This document shows positions 26,594 to 36,004 of a stretch of 64,000 nt of DNA, piece after piece; position 1 is the first letter of the stretch; each line of letters starts with the position of its first letter. The DNA lies in assembly GCA_000023185.1 (NCBI GenBank), contig CP001622.1:2046001-2110000 (forward strand). Direction: 5' to 3'. The position numbers and the translations under genes were made by a program. This DNA comes from Rhizobium leguminosarum bv. trifolii WSM1325 (lineage in GTDB: Bacteria; Pseudomonadota; Alphaproteobacteria; Rhizobiales; Rhizobiaceae). The notes beneath the pieces are model-generated. The model was not told the DNA's origin. It searched no databases and saw only the letters and a list, made by a program, of their open reading frames with translations.

Positions 26594-26986
26594 TCAGGCT
26601 GCTTTGCGGTTATCGACGGCAAAAGCGCCGGGACCGGAGAAGAACAGGTAGAGGAAGACGAAGCAGAACAGGATCGCGGCGTCGCCCTGGTTGACGGCCG
26701 GGAAGAAGCTGCTCGGGGCATGCGCCATGAAATAGGCGACCGCCATTTCGCCGGCCAGCAGGAAGGCGACAGGGCGCGTCAACAGGCCGACGAGAATGAG
26801 GATACCGCCGATAAGCTCAAGAAGGGCGGCGAAAAGCATCAGCGGCGGCAACGGGCCAGCCATCTGCGCAGCCGGGAAAGCGAAAAGCTTCATCGTGCCG
26901 TGTTCGATGAACAGCAGCGCGGTGATAATTCTGAGAGCGGCCAGCCCATAGGGGCGATAGGCAGAAAGACGCTCGAAAGATGACAT
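26594..26986 (-). CDS. DoxX family membrane protein
   Basis: 130 residues with four membrane helices. The opening ALRIITALLFIEHGTMKLF and the LELIGGILILVGLLTRPVA helix are typical of DoxX (PF07681). DoxX-like proteins are linked to redox or sulfur stress in some bacteria, but this member's role is unknown. GGAGAGG lies upstream of the ATG. Confidence 0.87.
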   Translation of the reverse strand: MSSFERLSAYRPYGLAALRIITALLFIEHGTMKLFAFPAAQMAGPLPPLMLFAALLELIGGILILVGLLTRPVAFLLAGEMAVAYFMAHAPSSFFPAVNQGDAAILFCFVFLYLFFSGPGAFAVDNRKAA

Positions 26987-27125
26987 TAAACCTCTCCTTT
27001 AAAATAATAAGAGCCGAGCGTTAGCCTGTCCCCCGTAAGGATAGAACACACGGATCGCTGACGGCCGTTCACTTTTTCGACAGTGGCTAAACACCTGACC
27101 GGACAGTTTTATTCGCCGGCAGCCG

Positions 27126-28658
27126 TCAAAGCGGGATGTTGTCGTGTTTCTTCCAGGGATTGGCGAGATCCTTGTTGCGCAACATCTTTAGACCGCGCGC
27201 AAGCCGCCTGCGGGTCGAGTGCGGCATGATCACCTCATCGACATAACCGCGCTCGGCGGCGACGAAGGGCGAGAGGAACCTGTCCTCATACATTTTCGTA
27301 TGCGCGGCGATTTTCTCCGGATCGGCAATATCCTTGCGGAAGATGATCTCGACGGCGCCCCTGGCGCCCATCACGGCGATCTGCGCCGTCGGCCAGGCAT
27401 AGTTGAGGTCGCCGCGCAGATGCTTCGACGCCATCACGTCATAGGCGCCGCCGAAGGCCTTGCGGGTGATGACGGTGAGCTTCGGCACCGTCGCCTCGGC
27501 ATAGGCAAAGAGCAGTTTGGCGCCGTGCTTGATGAGGCCGCCATATTCCTGCGCCGTACCCGGCAGGAAGCCCGGCACGTCGACGAAGGTGACGATCGGA
27601 ATATTGAAGCAGTCGCAGAAGCGCACGAAACGGGCGGCCTTGCGTGAGGCGTCGCTGTCGAGAACACCGGCCAGCACCATCGGCTGGTTGGCGACGAAAC
27701 CGACGGTGGAGCCTTCGACGCGGCCGAAGCCGCAGACGATGTTTTTGGCAAAGCTCGTCTGGATCTCGAAGAAATCCCCCTCGTCCGCCACCTTCCGGAT
27801 CAGTTCCTTGATGTCGTAAGGCTTGTTGGAGCTCGCCGGCACCAGCGTATCGAGCGACATGTCGATCTCTGTCACCGACTGGTAACATTCGATCTCCGGC
27901 AATGGCGCGGTGTTCGAAAGCGGAAGGAAATCGATCAGCCGTCGCACCTGCAGCAGCGTTTCGACATCGTTGTCATAGGCGCCGTCGGCAATCGACGAGC
28001 GCACAGTATGCACGATAGCGCCGCCGAGTTCTTCGGATGTCACCGTCTCGTTGGTCACGGTTTTCACCACATCGGGACCGGTGACGAACATGTAGGAGGT
28101 ATCACGCACCATGAAGATGAAATCGGTCATCGCAGGCGAATAGACGTCGCCGCCGGCGCAAGGACCCATGATCACCGAGATCTGCGGAATGACACCGGAG
28201 GCCAGCACATTGCGCTGGAACACCTCGGCATAACCGCCGAGGGCCGCCACGCCCTCCTGGATGCGGGCGCCGCCCGCATCGTAGATACCGACGATTGGCG
28301 CGCGGTTCTTCAGCGCCATGTCCTGCACTTTCATGATCTTCTCGGCATGCGCCTCAGACAGCGAGCCGCCGAAGACGGTGAAGTCCTTGGCGAAGACGAA
28401 CACGGTGCGGCCATTGACCGTGCCCCAACCGGTGACGACGCCGTCGCCGGCGATACGGCTCTTGTCCATGCCGAAATCGGTGGAGCGGTGTTCGACGAAC
28501 ATGTCGAACTCCTCGAAGGAACCTTCGTCGAGGAAGAGGTCGATGCGCTCGCGCGCCGTCAGCTTGCCGCGCTTGTGCTGGGCGTCGATACGCGCCTCGC
28601 CGCCGCCGAGGCGGGCAATGTCGCGGCGCCGTTCCAGTTCTTCGAGAATTTCCTTCAT
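27126..28658 (-). CDS. pccB: Propionyl-CoA carboxylase beta subunit (carboxyltransferase)
   Basis: 510 residues, two crotonase-like carboxyltransferase halves. Marks: [20 protein letters not shown] (about 32-51), oxyanion [30 protein letters not shown] and the C-terminal half [25 protein letters not shown]. It transfers the carboxyl group from PccA-biotin to propionyl-CoA; the product enters the methylmalonyl pathway. Converges with the block holding pccA rather than forming an operon with it. GGGAGA before ATG 28658. Confidence 0.95.
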   Translation of the reverse strand: MKEILEELERRRDIARLGGGEARIDAQHKRGKLTARERIDLFLDEGSFEEFDMFVEHRSTDFGMDKSRIAGDGVVTGWGTVNGRTVFVFAKDFTVFGGSLSEAHAEKIMKVQDMALKNRAPIVGIYDAGGARIQEGVAALGGYAEVFQRNVLASGVIPQISVIMGPCAGGDVYSPAMTDFIFMVRDTSYMFVTGPDVVKTVTNETVTSEELGGAIVHTVRSSIADGAYDNDVETLLQVRRLIDFLPLSNTAPLPEIECYQSVTEIDMSLDTLVPASSNKPYDIKELIRKVADEGDFFEIQTSFAKNIVCGFGRVEGSTVGFVANQPMVLAGVLDSDASRKAARFVRFCDCFNIPIVTFVDVPGFLPGTAQEYGGLIKHGAKLLFAYAEATVPKLTVITRKAFGGAYDVMASKHLRGDLNYAWPTAQIAVMGARGAVEIIFRKDIADPEKIAAHTKMYEDRFLSPFVAAERGYVDEVIMPHSTRRRLARGLKMLRNKDLANPWKKHDNIPL

Positions 28659-28708
28659 GCGATCTCCCTCGCCGCTGCGGGCGGCAATCCGGCGGCTAAA
28701 ACGTCGCG

Positions 28709-29167
28709 CTAATGAGCGCGCCCGCTGAGTGAGAAAACCGAGCGTATCCTAGCAGCGGCGTCCTCAGCCAGGATCTCGTCGGCAAGCTTGGGATCGGCAG
28801 CGATGCTGGTGACGTCGAAGGCGCTGACGGCGATGACCGAGCCATCCTCCACCGAGGCCGCATCGATGCTGATCTTGACGACGTTGCGGTCCTTCTGGAA
28901 GCCGAGGCCTTTCTGGATGGAAACCACGCGGATCGTCAGCACCACCCGCGGCAGCACGGTGTCGCGCACGGTGGCATTGATCGCTGCGTTGACGCGGTCG
29001 TTGATACCGGAAAGCAGCTCGGCCGGCATGTTCGGACCGGAGAGAACGACGGCACTGCGCACATCATAGACCGGCGCCGCCGGCTTGGTGACCGAGAGAC
29101 TGCCGCAGGCCGTGAGCGCGACACAGACGAGTGTCGCCCGGCAAAAACACGACCTCAGCCAATTCAT
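28709..29167 (-). CDS. Putative lipoprotein
   Basis: 152 residues starting [24 protein letters not shown]; the lipobox LTAC predicts lipid attachment at Cys21. The mature part has an alternating strand pattern ([37 protein letters not shown]) but no family that I recognise with confidence. ATG 29167 is chosen because it places the signal peptide at the very N-terminus; the frame is open much further upstream, including ATG 29212. It ends 50 bases before the pccB start, so cotranscription is possible. Confidence 0.7.
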   Translation of the reverse strand: MNWLRSCFCRATLVCVALTACGSLSVTKPAAPVYDVRSAVVLSGPNMPAELLSGINDRVNAAINATVRDTVLPRVVLTIRVVSIQKGLGFQKDRNVVKISIDAASVEDGSVIAVSAFDVTSIAADPKLADEILAEDAAARIRSVFSLSGRAH

Positions 29168-29235
29168 TGCAAAAATCCCGCACCACCCCGTTGGAGTCGC
29201 AGACTTCGTCATAATGCATTGGAAGGCAATATGTT

Positions 29236-30021
29236 TCAGGCGCTTAGGGCAAAAAAAACATCCGCTGCGGCCTTGAACTCGGCAAAGCGCTTGGCCCGCC
29301 GCTGCTCGGCTTCCTCGTCGCTGCCCCAATGCTCGATCGTCCAATCTTCGTCGAGATGGGCAAGCGACCAAGCCTCCTCCACCGTCACCCGGCCCTCGGC
29401 GAAGGCAAGCGCCAGGATCGCTGAGCCGGTCAGAGTGGTGACTGTGTGGAGGGCGGCCAGCGCCATCGGGCTATCATATCTTGCGAGCGTGACGGCGAAG
29501 GCGGCCGTCGCCTCGCGCGGCTGCTCCTGCGGCATCACCCCTTCGACGAGGATGAAGCGGGCGCCGAGATCATTCGCTGCCCAATCGATCACCGGATCCC
29601 AGTGCTCGGCCTGGCGTTCGACCAGCAGTTCCGGCTCCTCGGCGCGATAGCAGATGAGGTCGCTCGCGGAAAAGCGCAATATATCCTCGAAGATCGCCTG
29701 CGCGTTGGCGGCAACGCCGTCGAGTGCGGTGTTGACGAGCCGGGTCACCGGCATGCTTACGGGATTGATCTCTTCGCCCTGCGCCTGCCATTCGGCGGCG
29801 ACAAGCCGCGCGAGCGCCTCGGTCGGCACGGCGAGAACTTGGCGCGCCGGCGTACGCACCAACTTGCCGTCGAGGGTGATCGCAAAACCACCCTCGTGCT
29901 CGGCAACGGAGACGTCGGTATAGAAGCGCTTCGGCAGCGGCTTCTTCATCTGAATCTGCGCGCGGCGGATGGGATCGGGATGGCTCAGGCCTTCGGAAAG
30001 GTCGTTCAGCAGATCGCGCAT
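29236..30021 (-). CDS. ATP12-type F1-ATPase assembly chaperone
   Basis: 261 residues. The ATP12 family (PF07542) is evident from KRFYTDVSVAEHEGGFAITLDGKLVRTPARQVLAVPTEALA (about 31-72), the WDP.IDWA region and the Glu-rich C-terminus with the conserved SLAHLDEDWTIEHWG. In mitochondria and alphaproteobacteria ATP12 binds the alpha subunit of F1-ATPase until it is assembled. Start ATG 30021 lies 9 bases after the HAD gene stop, so it is the third gene in an rluA-HAD-atp12 transcript. Confidence 0.92.
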   Translation of the reverse strand: MRDLLNDLSEGLSHPDPIRRAQIQMKKPLPKRFYTDVSVAEHEGGFAITLDGKLVRTPARQVLAVPTEALARLVAAEWQAQGEEINPVSMPVTRLVNTALDGVAANAQAIFEDILRFSASDLICYRAEEPELLVERQAEHWDPVIDWAANDLGARFILVEGVMPQEQPREATAAFAVTLARYDSPMALAALHTVTTLTGSAILALAFAEGRVTVEEAWSLAHLDEDWTIEHWGSDEEAEQRRAKRFAEFKAAADVFFALSA

Positions 30022-30030
30022 GGGCTCACC

Positions 30031-30684
30031 TCAGGAAAAATGACGCAATATCTCGTTCGGATGGGAGGCGATCGCATCAGCGCCGTTGGCGATCAGCTCA
30101 TCCACGCTGGCATAGCCCCAGGCAACGCCGATCGCCTTGGCGCCGGCAGCCTTTGCCATCTGCATATCGTAAACCGCATCGCCGATGACAATGGTGTCGG
30201 CAGCATTCATGCCTGTTTCATCGCAGCATTCCGTCACCATGGCCGGATGCGGTTTGGAGGGGCAATCGTCGGCGGTGCGTGCGACAATGAAATGCTTGTC
30301 GAAGCCATGCGTCTCCATCACGACCTTGAGCCCGCGGCGGGATTTGCCCGTCACCGCGCCGATCAGCAGGTCATCGCGTCCGCTGATCGCGTCGATCATC
30401 GCGCGAATGCCGGGAAACAGCGGCTCCTTATAGTCAAGATCCTGACGCACGATCGAGAACAGCGATTTGTAATGCGCGGTCATGTCGATATCTTGCTGCT
30501 CCACATGCGGCCTGCCCTGCATGCGGGCGATCGCAATATCGAGGGACAGGCCGATAATGGCCTTGGTGTCTTCAAAGCGCGGTTCCGGCTTGCCGAACTT
30601 GTCGAAGGTCCTGCGCATGGTTTCGTGGATCAACGCAGCACTGTCGACCAGCGTGCCGTCGCAATCGAAAAGCGCCAGTTTCAT
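30031..30684 (-). CDS. HAD-IA hydrolase, phosphoglycolate-phosphatase-like
   Basis: 217 residues. HAD motif I FDCDGTLVDS at residues 6-15 (nucleophile Asp7), motif II in GAVTGKSRRG (Thr), motif III Lys in SKPHPAM and motif IV IGDAVYDMQMAKAAGA. Cap domain of type C1 between motifs I and II. Likely a cytosolic phosphatase on a small phospho-ester; the exact substrate is open. The start codon overlaps the rluA-type gene by 4 bases (ATGA), implying translational coupling. Confidence 0.88.
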   Translation of the reverse strand: MKLALFDCDGTLVDSAALIHETMRRTFDKFGKPEPRFEDTKAIIGLSLDIAIARMQGRPHVEQQDIDMTAHYKSLFSIVRQDLDYKEPLFPGIRAMIDAISGRDDLLIGAVTGKSRRGLKVVMETHGFDKHFIVARTADDCPSKPHPAMVTECCDETGMNAADTIVIGDAVYDMQMAKAAGAKAIGVAWGYASVDELIANGADAIASHPNEILRHFS

Positions 30685-31673
30685 TCGGCGTCCCTTTCGG
30701 CACCGGCAAGGTCGAGACCGAGAAGGTTCCAGGTCTGCACCATATGCGCTGGCAGCGGCGCACTGATGCGCAGGCGGCCGCCGGAGGGATGCGGGATGTC
30801 GATGTGACGCGCGTGCAGATGCAGCTTCTTCTGGACGCCGCCTGGAAAATCCCAATTCGGATCGTCGTCGAAATATTTCGGATCGCCGATGATCGGATGG
30901 CCGATATGCAGGGCATGGACGCGCAACTGATGCGTACGGCCGGTATAGGGCTCCATCTCCAGCCAGGCGAGGTTCTGTGCCGCCGTCTCCAGCACGCGGT
31001 AGAAGGAAATCGCATGGTCGGCGCCGTCCTCGCCGTGCTTGGCGATGCGCATGCGGTCGCCGTCGGCGGTCGGCTCCTTCACCAGCCAGGTCGAGATCTT
31101 GTCCTCGTGCTTGCGCGGCACGCCCTTGACCAGCGCCCAGTAGGTCTTCTTGGTGTCGCGCTCGCGGAAGGCAGCCGTCAGCTTCTGCGCCGCGCCGCGG
31201 GTGCGGGCGATGACGAGAACACCCGATGTGTCGCGGTCGAGGCGGTGGACGAGCCGCGGCTTCTCACCCTTCGGGCTGGTCCAGGCTTCGAGCATCTGGT
31301 CGATATGCCGGGCCACACCCGAGCCGCCCTGCACCGCAAGACCGGGTGGCTTGTTGAGCACGATCACCTTGTCGTCCTCGTGCAGCACCATGCGCGACAA
31401 GAGTTGGAAATCCGACGAATGTTTGAGATCCTTGCCGGCGATCGGTCCGGATTTCAGCTTCGCATCGACATCCATCGGCGGCACGCGCACCGTCTGGCCG
31501 GGCTGCACGCGTGCATCCGATTTGACACGCCCACCGTCGACGCGCACCTGGCCGGAGCGCAAGAGCTTTTGCAGCGGACCGAAGCCGAGCCCGGGAAAAT
31601 GCACCTTGAACCAGCGATCGAGCCGCATGCCGGCTTCGTCGGGTTCAACCTTGATATGTTCTATGCCAGCCAT
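30681..31673 (-). CDS. RluA-family pseudouridine synthase (RluC-like)
   Basis: 330 residues: N-terminal S4 RNA-binding domain (about 14-75, MRLDRWFKVHFPGLGFGPLQKLLRSGQVRVDGG) and the synthase domain with catalytic Asp146 in VHRLDRDTSG, then RTHQLRVH and GHPIIGDPKY. It isomerises uridines in RNA, probably 23S rRNA as in RluC. First gene of a three-gene set with the HAD phosphatase and ATP12. Confidence 0.92.
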   Translation of the reverse strand: MAGIEHIKVEPDEAGMRLDRWFKVHFPGLGFGPLQKLLRSGQVRVDGGRVKSDARVQPGQTVRVPPMDVDAKLKSGPIAGKDLKHSSDFQLLSRMVLHEDDKVIVLNKPPGLAVQGGSGVARHIDQMLEAWTSPKGEKPRLVHRLDRDTSGVLVIARTRGAAQKLTAAFRERDTKKTYWALVKGVPRKHEDKISTWLVKEPTADGDRMRIAKHGEDGADHAISFYRVLETAAQNLAWLEMEPYTGRTHQLRVHALHIGHPIIGDPKYFDDDPNWDFPGGVQKKLHLHARHIDIPHPSGGRLRISAPLPAHMVQTWNLLGLDLAGAERDAE

Positions 31674-31767
31674 AAACGATCTTTCGGAAATTGCAGCGCA
31701 GGCCGAGCCGGCGTTCTTGCCGCAGCCTTTAGAGCATTTTCAAGCAAAACGGAAACCGGAAAAGAAA

Positions 31768-32145
31768 TCAGGCCAAAGCGCGCATGACGGCGAGCCCGGC
31801 GATGACGGCCGCCATCGAAAGTCCGACGCTCGCAGCGATGTAGATACCGCCGGCGACGGCCTCGCCGCGCTCGAACAGCGAGATCGCATCCAGCGAGAAG
31901 GCCGAGAAGGTTGTGAAGCCGCCGAGGAAGCCAGTGATCAGCAGCAGGCGCAGCTCCACCGAGGCGTTGAACTTCCGCGCGATCAGCTCGGCGAAGACGC
32001 CGATGACGAAGCAGCCGACAACATTGACGGCGAGCGTGCCCCACGGAAATGCCGGCCCCATGAGTCTCAGCGCCCACTGGCCGACATAATATCTGAGAAG
32101 AGAACCGATGGCGCCGCCAACGGCGACGAGAAGAGCCTGGATCAT
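31768..32145 (-). CDS. crcB: Fluoride channel CrcB/Fluc
   Basis: 125 residues, four membrane helices. Family marks: GGAIGSLLRYYV near residues 10-21, the WGTLAVNVVGCFVIG helix with the conserved Asn, and GFLGGFTTFSAFSLD with the phenylalanine pair lining the pore. It passively exports fluoride as a dual-topology dimer. I searched by eye for a fluoride riboswitch upstream and did not find one. A scrap of intergenic repeat (31729-31760, AGAGCATTTTC) lies just downstream. Confidence 0.93.
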   Translation of the reverse strand: MIQALLVAVGGAIGSLLRYYVGQWALRLMGPAFPWGTLAVNVVGCFVIGVFAELIARKFNASVELRLLLITGFLGGFTTFSAFSLDAISLFERGEAVAGGIYIAASVGLSMAAVIAGLAVMRALA

Positions 32146-32266
32146 CAGCCGGATTTATCGCAACTCCGCAGCGATTCCAATCGAGAAGGTATGAATTCTT
32201 ACCATCCGGTAAAATGCCGATGATTTTCTTATAATGGCGCCAAGATCGTGCCGATACCGTGACGGC

Positions 32267-32533
32267 ATGACCCAGCTCCTGTCCATATCGGCCAACACCG
32301 CCGCTATTGCGTTCGAGTCGCTCCGAATCCCGCAGCGTGTCGCGACGAGCACCGCCGCCCGCGATGCGCGCCGCGTTGCCGACCGGCAGTTGAAGGCCGA
32401 AGGCACCGAGGAAATAGACGAGCCCTCCAGCATCATCCAGTCGACCGAAGTGGCCCTCGACCTGATGGCCAAGGGCAATCGCCAGCCGCAGGCCGGCCTG
32501 AAACAGGCGCTGCGATCCTACGAAGACTTCTGA
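32267..32533 (+). CDS. Hypothetical small protein
   Basis: 88 residues: a first part SISANTAAIAFESLRIPQ then a polar, probably helical remainder. No signal peptide, membrane helix or known motif. Divergent from crcB. A strong terminator follows 22 bases after the stop, which argues that the frame is really transcribed. The frame is also open from ATG 32234; ATG 32267 is preferred because the added residues are arginine-rich and out of character. SI.ANTAA recalls flagellin-like or secreted-effector N-termini only weakly. Confidence 0.55.
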   Translation: MTQLLSISANTAAIAFESLRIPQRVATSTAARDARRVADRQLKAEGTEEIDEPSSIIQSTEVALDLMAKGNRQPQAGLKQALRSYEDF

Positions 32534-32555
32534 GGCCATCGCCTTCCAAACGAAA

Positions 32556-32594
32556 GCTCGCGACTGCCGTCACAGTCGCGGGCTTTTCTGTTTA
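32556..32594 (+). terminator. Intrinsic terminator
   Basis: 11-bp stem GCTCGCGACTG (32556-32566) with CAGTCGCGGGC (32573-32583), one G-U pair, 6-base loop, followed by TTTTCTGTTT. It ends the small plus-strand gene. Confidence 0.85.
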
Positions 32595-32606
32595 ACGAGT
32601 CTACTT

Positions 32607-33620
32607 TCATTTGCCCTGGGCGGAGAGCACCTGCAGGACCAGATCGACCTTGCCGGCCTTTTCGAAGATCAGCGTCACCGGCACCGTATCGCCCTGCTTG
32701 AACGGCGTCTTCACCTTCTGGAACATCAGATGCAGGTTGCCGGGCTTGAGCTTGACCGTCTCGCCGGCGGCGATGGCGATGCCGTCCTTCAGCTGGCGCA
32801 TCCGCATGACGTTGTCCTTCGTCACCATCTCGTGGATCTGAACCTCACCAGCTGCGGGCGAACTGACGGACACCAGGCGATCGTCCGTCTGGCCGTTATT
32901 CTTCACCGTGAAGAAGCCGCCGCCGACCGGCTGGCCGGGCAGCATTGCCTTGGCGAAGCCACCGGAGACTTCGAGATCGCCGGCCTTGACCGTTTCGCCG
33001 GCCGGCGCCGCAGCGCCCATGCCCGCCGTCCCGCTCATGTTCATACCGGACATATCCATGCCGGCCATGTCGTCATGGTCATGGCCACCTTCGCCGGCGA
33101 CGACCTTCAACAGCGGCGCCGGGCTTTTCAGTCCGTGCGCGTCGCCGCCTTCCGCCGCCACCTGATCCCAGGCCGTGACCGTCTCGCCGCACATCTGCGT
33201 CACCGGAAAGACGAGCGAGGAGCCGGCCTCGACACCCGATACCTTACCCTGGATGACGAAGGTATCGTAGAAATCGTCGGAGAGATTGCCGTTCCTCCAG
33301 CGCACTTCGATCGCGCCCGTCTTCACCTTGTCGCCGTGATTGTCGTAGGTCTTCTGGTAGTCGCCCTTGATCACCTCGAGCTCCCAGCCGGCCTTCGGCT
33401 GCGGCTTGGCGAAGACGAATCCCTCAGGCAGCTTGACTCGCACTTCCGTGGTCGCCTTGCCGTCGCAGCCATGCGGCACCTGCAGCGTGGCGAGAATGGT
33501 GCTGTCCTGCGTCGCCTCTCTGTCGAGGAAGGTCACATGCGCCTCGGCGCTGGCAAAGGCGGTCGCGGAAAGAACGGCGGCAAGCCCGAATGTCTTGCCA
33601 AATGTCTTGATAGTTTTCAT
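32607..33620 (-). CDS. YcnI (DUF1775)-PCuAC copper chaperone fusion
   Basis: 337 residues with a signal peptide (1-26, ASAEA). Mature N-terminus HVTFLDREATQ starts a YcnI/DUF1775 domain (about 27-175), whose first histidine binds copper in known members. A short Met/His linker follows (GGHDHDDMAGMDMSGMNM). The C-terminal part (about 210-335) is a PCuAC (DUF461) domain with ligands in IHEMVTKDNVMRMRQL and NLHLMF. Both domains handle Cu in the periplasm, usually for cytochrome oxidase assembly or tolerance. Upstream lies a small secreted protein gene that is probably in the same operon. Confidence 0.9.
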   Translation of the reverse strand: MKTIKTFGKTFGLAAVLSATAFASAEAHVTFLDREATQDSTILATLQVPHGCDGKATTEVRVKLPEGFVFAKPQPKAGWELEVIKGDYQKTYDNHGDKVKTGAIEVRWRNGNLSDDFYDTFVIQGKVSGVEAGSSLVFPVTQMCGETVTAWDQVAAEGGDAHGLKSPAPLLKVVAGEGGHDHDDMAGMDMSGMNMSGTAGMGAAAPAGETVKAGDLEVSGGFAKAMLPGQPVGGGFFTVKNNGQTDDRLVSVSSPAAGEVQIHEMVTKDNVMRMRQLKDGIAIAAGETVKLKPGNLHLMFQKVKTPFKQGDTVPVTLIFEKAGKVDLVLQVLSAQGK

Positions 33621-33693
33621 CGGATGTCTCCTCGCCGGCCACGGACCTCTCTCGGGCGGACCGGCATGCTGCATCATGGATTGCGAAGGCAGA

Positions 33694-34074
33694 TCAGGCG
33701 AGGATGGGAGGCGCGCGGGAATTCGGCCGGCAGACAGCGCTTGCGCCTGAAACGGCTGATGTTTCGATCGGCGAATTCATCAGCGAAGCGAGTTTGCGCT
33801 CGAGCCACGAGCCCGCATCCGGCGTCGGCAGGATGGTGGAGGCCGACAGCCGGCAGGCTTCGCAATTCGGCTTGAAGGCGACGGTCTTGCCGTCGGCATC
33901 CTTCACGGTGACGCAGAGCGAGGCGAAGGTGCCGTCGGGCAGCACATAGGCCGCGGCATCATAGCCTTCGGCGGCGACAGCCTGTGGCACCTGATGGGCG
34001 AGGCCGAGCAAAAGCAGGCTCAATGCGCAAAGCATGCGCAGGAAGAGCGTCGCTTTCAGTCCGGTCTGCCGCAT
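33694..34074 (-). CDS. Secreted DUF2946-like protein of a copper gene pair
   Basis: 126 residues with a signal peptide (about 1-34). The mature part contains a CEAC pair (KPNCEACRLSAS, near residues 70-77) and ends in a proline-rich tail. Small secreted proteins of the DUF2946 type with a C-x-x-C or histidine motif often precede copper-handling genes, and this one is 73 bases upstream of the YcnI-PCuAC gene on the same strand. Assignment to DUF2946 is tentative. A metal-binding role is inferred from CxxC and context only. Confidence 0.6.
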   Translation of the reverse strand: MRQTGLKATLFLRMLCALSLLLLGLAHQVPQAVAAEGYDAAAYVLPDGTFASLCVTVKDADGKTVAFKPNCEACRLSASTILPTPDAGSWLERKLASLMNSPIETSAVSGASAVCRPNSRAPPILA

Positions 34075-34235
34075 GAGATCCCCTTCAACAGAAGGCCGCG
34101 ATAGCCGGTTTTAGCACGGAATGCAAAAGCAGATTTGCCTGAGATCAACGCTTGCTGGGAATAAGACGACAAAAATTTGCCCGGTCACGACATTTGGTCT
34201 TGCCAAGTGCTGCACCCGCCGGATAATTGCGCCAA

Positions 34236-34400
34236 CCTTGTTGGGAGAAGCCGGTGCTTTCGCCACCGGTGCCGAAGGAGCAACCGCCCCGGAAACTCTC
34301 AGGCAAAAGGACCAGCAAGGGGCAGACGGAACTCTGGAGAGAAGCGTTCTCGAAACGCTCGCCGAAGGGATAACAATCTCAGGCACAAGGACAGAGGGGG
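34236..34400 (+). promoter_or_regulatory. Tandem glycine riboswitch
   Basis: Two consecutive glycine aptamers. Aptamer 1 (about 34236-34320) holds GCCGAAGGAGCAAC and CTCTCAGGCAAAAGGACC; aptamer 2 (about 34330-34400) holds GGAGAGAAGCG, GCCGAAGGGATAAC and TCTCAGGCACAAGGAC. These are the conserved core motifs of the class. Glycine binding turns on the downstream gcv operon so that excess glycine is degraded. A copy of GGAGAGAAGCG recurs at 34405-34415 in the expression platform. Confidence 0.95.
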
Positions 34401-34442
34401 CTCAGGAGAGAAGCGCGCAACCGCGCCTTCAGATTTGAGCCC

Positions 34443-34463
34443 GCGCCTTCGTGAAGAAGGCGC
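34443..34463 (+). promoter_or_regulatory. Expression-platform hairpin of the glycine riboswitch
   Basis: GCGCCTT (34443-34449) pairs with AAGGCGC (34457-34463), placed 8 bases before the GGAGG ribosome binding site (34471-34475) of gcvT. Without a T-run it is more likely a translational switch element than a terminator. Confidence 0.5.
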
Positions 34464-34481
34464 AAACCCCGGAGGCGTCTT

Positions 34482-35618
34482 TTGGACGATACTGCTGCCC
34501 TGAAAAGAACCCCGTTGCATGCCCTGCATCTCCAGCTCGGCGCCCGCATGGTGCCGTTCGCCGGTTACGACATGCCGGTGCAATATCCGGCCGGCGTGAT
34601 GAAGGAGCATCTTCATACCCGCGCCGAAGCCGGCCTCTTCGATGTCTCCCACATGGGCCAGGTCATCGTGAAGGCGAAGTCGGGCAGCTATGAGGATGCG
34701 GCTCTCGCGCTCGAAAGCCTGGTCCCCGTCGACATATTGGGCCTTGGCGAAGGCCGCCAGCGCTATGGCTTCTTCACCGACGATACCGGCTGCATTCTCG
34801 ACGACCTGATGATCGCCCATGTCGACGACCACCTCTTCGTCGTGGTCAACGCCGCCTGCAAGGAGGCCGACGTCGCCCATTTGCAGGCACACATTAGCGA
34901 CCAATGCGACATCACCGTCCTCGATCGCGCCTTGATCGCGCTGCAGGGACCGCGCGCCGTTGCGGTTCTTGCCGAACTCTGGGCCGATGTCGCAGCGATG
35001 AAATTCATGGACGTGCGCCACTGCCGTCTGCACGACGTTTCCTGTCTGGTCTCGCGCTCCGGCTATAGCGGCGAGGACGGCTTCGAGATCTCGATTCCAT
35101 CAGACAAGGCCGTGGATGTCACCAAGCGGCTGCTCGAACATCCGGACGTCCAGGCGATCGGCCTTGGCGCTCGCGATTCGCTGCGCCTCGAAGCCGGCCT
35201 CTGCCTCTACGGCAACGATATCGACACGACCACCTCGCCGGTCGAGGCCGCACTCGAATGGGCTATGCAGAAAGCAAGGCGCGGCAGCGGTGCGCGCGCC
35301 GGCGGCTTCCCGGGCTCTGGCCGCATCCTCTCCGAACTCGAAAACGGCGCCGCACGCCGCCGCGTCGGCCTGAAGCCAGAAGGCAAGGCGCCAGTGCGCG
35401 GCCATGCCAAGCTCTATACCGATGCCGAGGGCAAGATCGAAATCGGCGAGGTCACCTCGGGCGGCTTTGGCCCCAGCGTCGAAGGCCCCGTCGCCATGGG
35501 CTACGTGCAGCTCTCCCATGCTGCGGCAGGCACGCTCGTCTACGCCGAGGTGCGCGGCAAATATCTGCCGACCACCGTCAGCGCCCTGCCCTTCGTCACA
35601 CCGACCTACAAACGCTAA
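34482..35618 (+). CDS. gcvT: Glycine cleavage system T protein (aminomethyltransferase)
   Basis: 378 residues. Family marks: [33 protein letters not shown] (about 15-47), SHMGQ, and the folate-site [13 protein letters not shown] near residues 190-202. It takes the aminomethyl group from GcvH, releases ammonia and forms methylene-tetrahydrofolate. The start is TTG 34482, supported by GGAGG with 6 bases spacing and no nearby ATG. First gene of the riboswitch-controlled gcvT-gcvH-gcvP operon. Confidence 0.95.
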   Translation: MDDTAALKRTPLHALHLQLGARMVPFAGYDMPVQYPAGVMKEHLHTRAEAGLFDVSHMGQVIVKAKSGSYEDAALALESLVPVDILGLGEGRQRYGFFTDDTGCILDDLMIAHVDDHLFVVVNAACKEADVAHLQAHISDQCDITVLDRALIALQGPRAVAVLAELWADVAAMKFMDVRHCRLHDVSCLVSRSGYSGEDGFEISIPSDKAVDVTKRLLEHPDVQAIGLGARDSLRLEAGLCLYGNDIDTTTSPVEAALEWAMQKARRGSGARAGGFPGSGRILSELENGAARRRVGLKPEGKAPVRGHAKLYTDAEGKIEIGEVTSGGFGPSVEGPVAMGYVQLSHAAAGTLVYAEVRGKYLPTTVSALPFVTPTYKR

Positions 35619-35641
35619 ACCTTTTCCAGAGAGGACCAACC

Positions 35642-36004
35642 ATGCTGAAATTTACCGAAGAACACGAATGGCTGAAGATCGAAGGCGGCGTTGCGACGGT
35701 CGGCATCACCACTTATGCCGTCGATCAGCTCGGCGACTTGGTTTTCGTCGAACTGCCGGAAGTCGGCGCGACCTTCTCCAAGAACGGCAATGCCGCGACC
35801 GTTGAATCGGTCAAGGCTGCTTCCGACGTCTATTGTCCGCTGGATGGCGAGATCACCGAGGTCAATCCGGCCATCGTTGCAGATCCATCGCTGGTCAATT
35901 CCGATCCTCATGGCGCCGGCTGGTTCTTCAAGCTGAAGCTTGCAAATGCTGCCGACGCCGATGGCCTGCTCGACGAGGCGGCCTACAAGGAGCTCACTGC
36001 GTAA
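35642..36004 (+). CDS. gcvH: Glycine cleavage system H protein
   Basis: 120 residues, the lipoyl carrier of the glycine cleavage complex. Lipoylated Lys58 lies in [15 protein letters not shown]. The start [21 protein letters not shown] is typical. It shuttles the aminomethyl group between GcvP and GcvT and the reduced lipoyl to dihydrolipoamide dehydrogenase. Its TAA stop shares its last A with the ATG of gcvP (TAATG at 36002-36006), so the two are coupled. LipB, also in this window, supplies its octanoyl precursor. Confidence 0.97.
   Translation: MLKFTEEHEWLKIEGGVATVGITTYAVDQLGDLVFVELPEVGATFSKNGNAATVESVKAASDVYCPLDGEITEVNPAIVADPSLVNSDPHGAGWFFKLKLANAADADGLLDEAAYKELTA

Noticed and set aside
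31768..32260. Fluoride riboswitch before crcB
   Set aside because: The minus-strand leader lacks the conserved crcB RNA motif and stems; no support seen.
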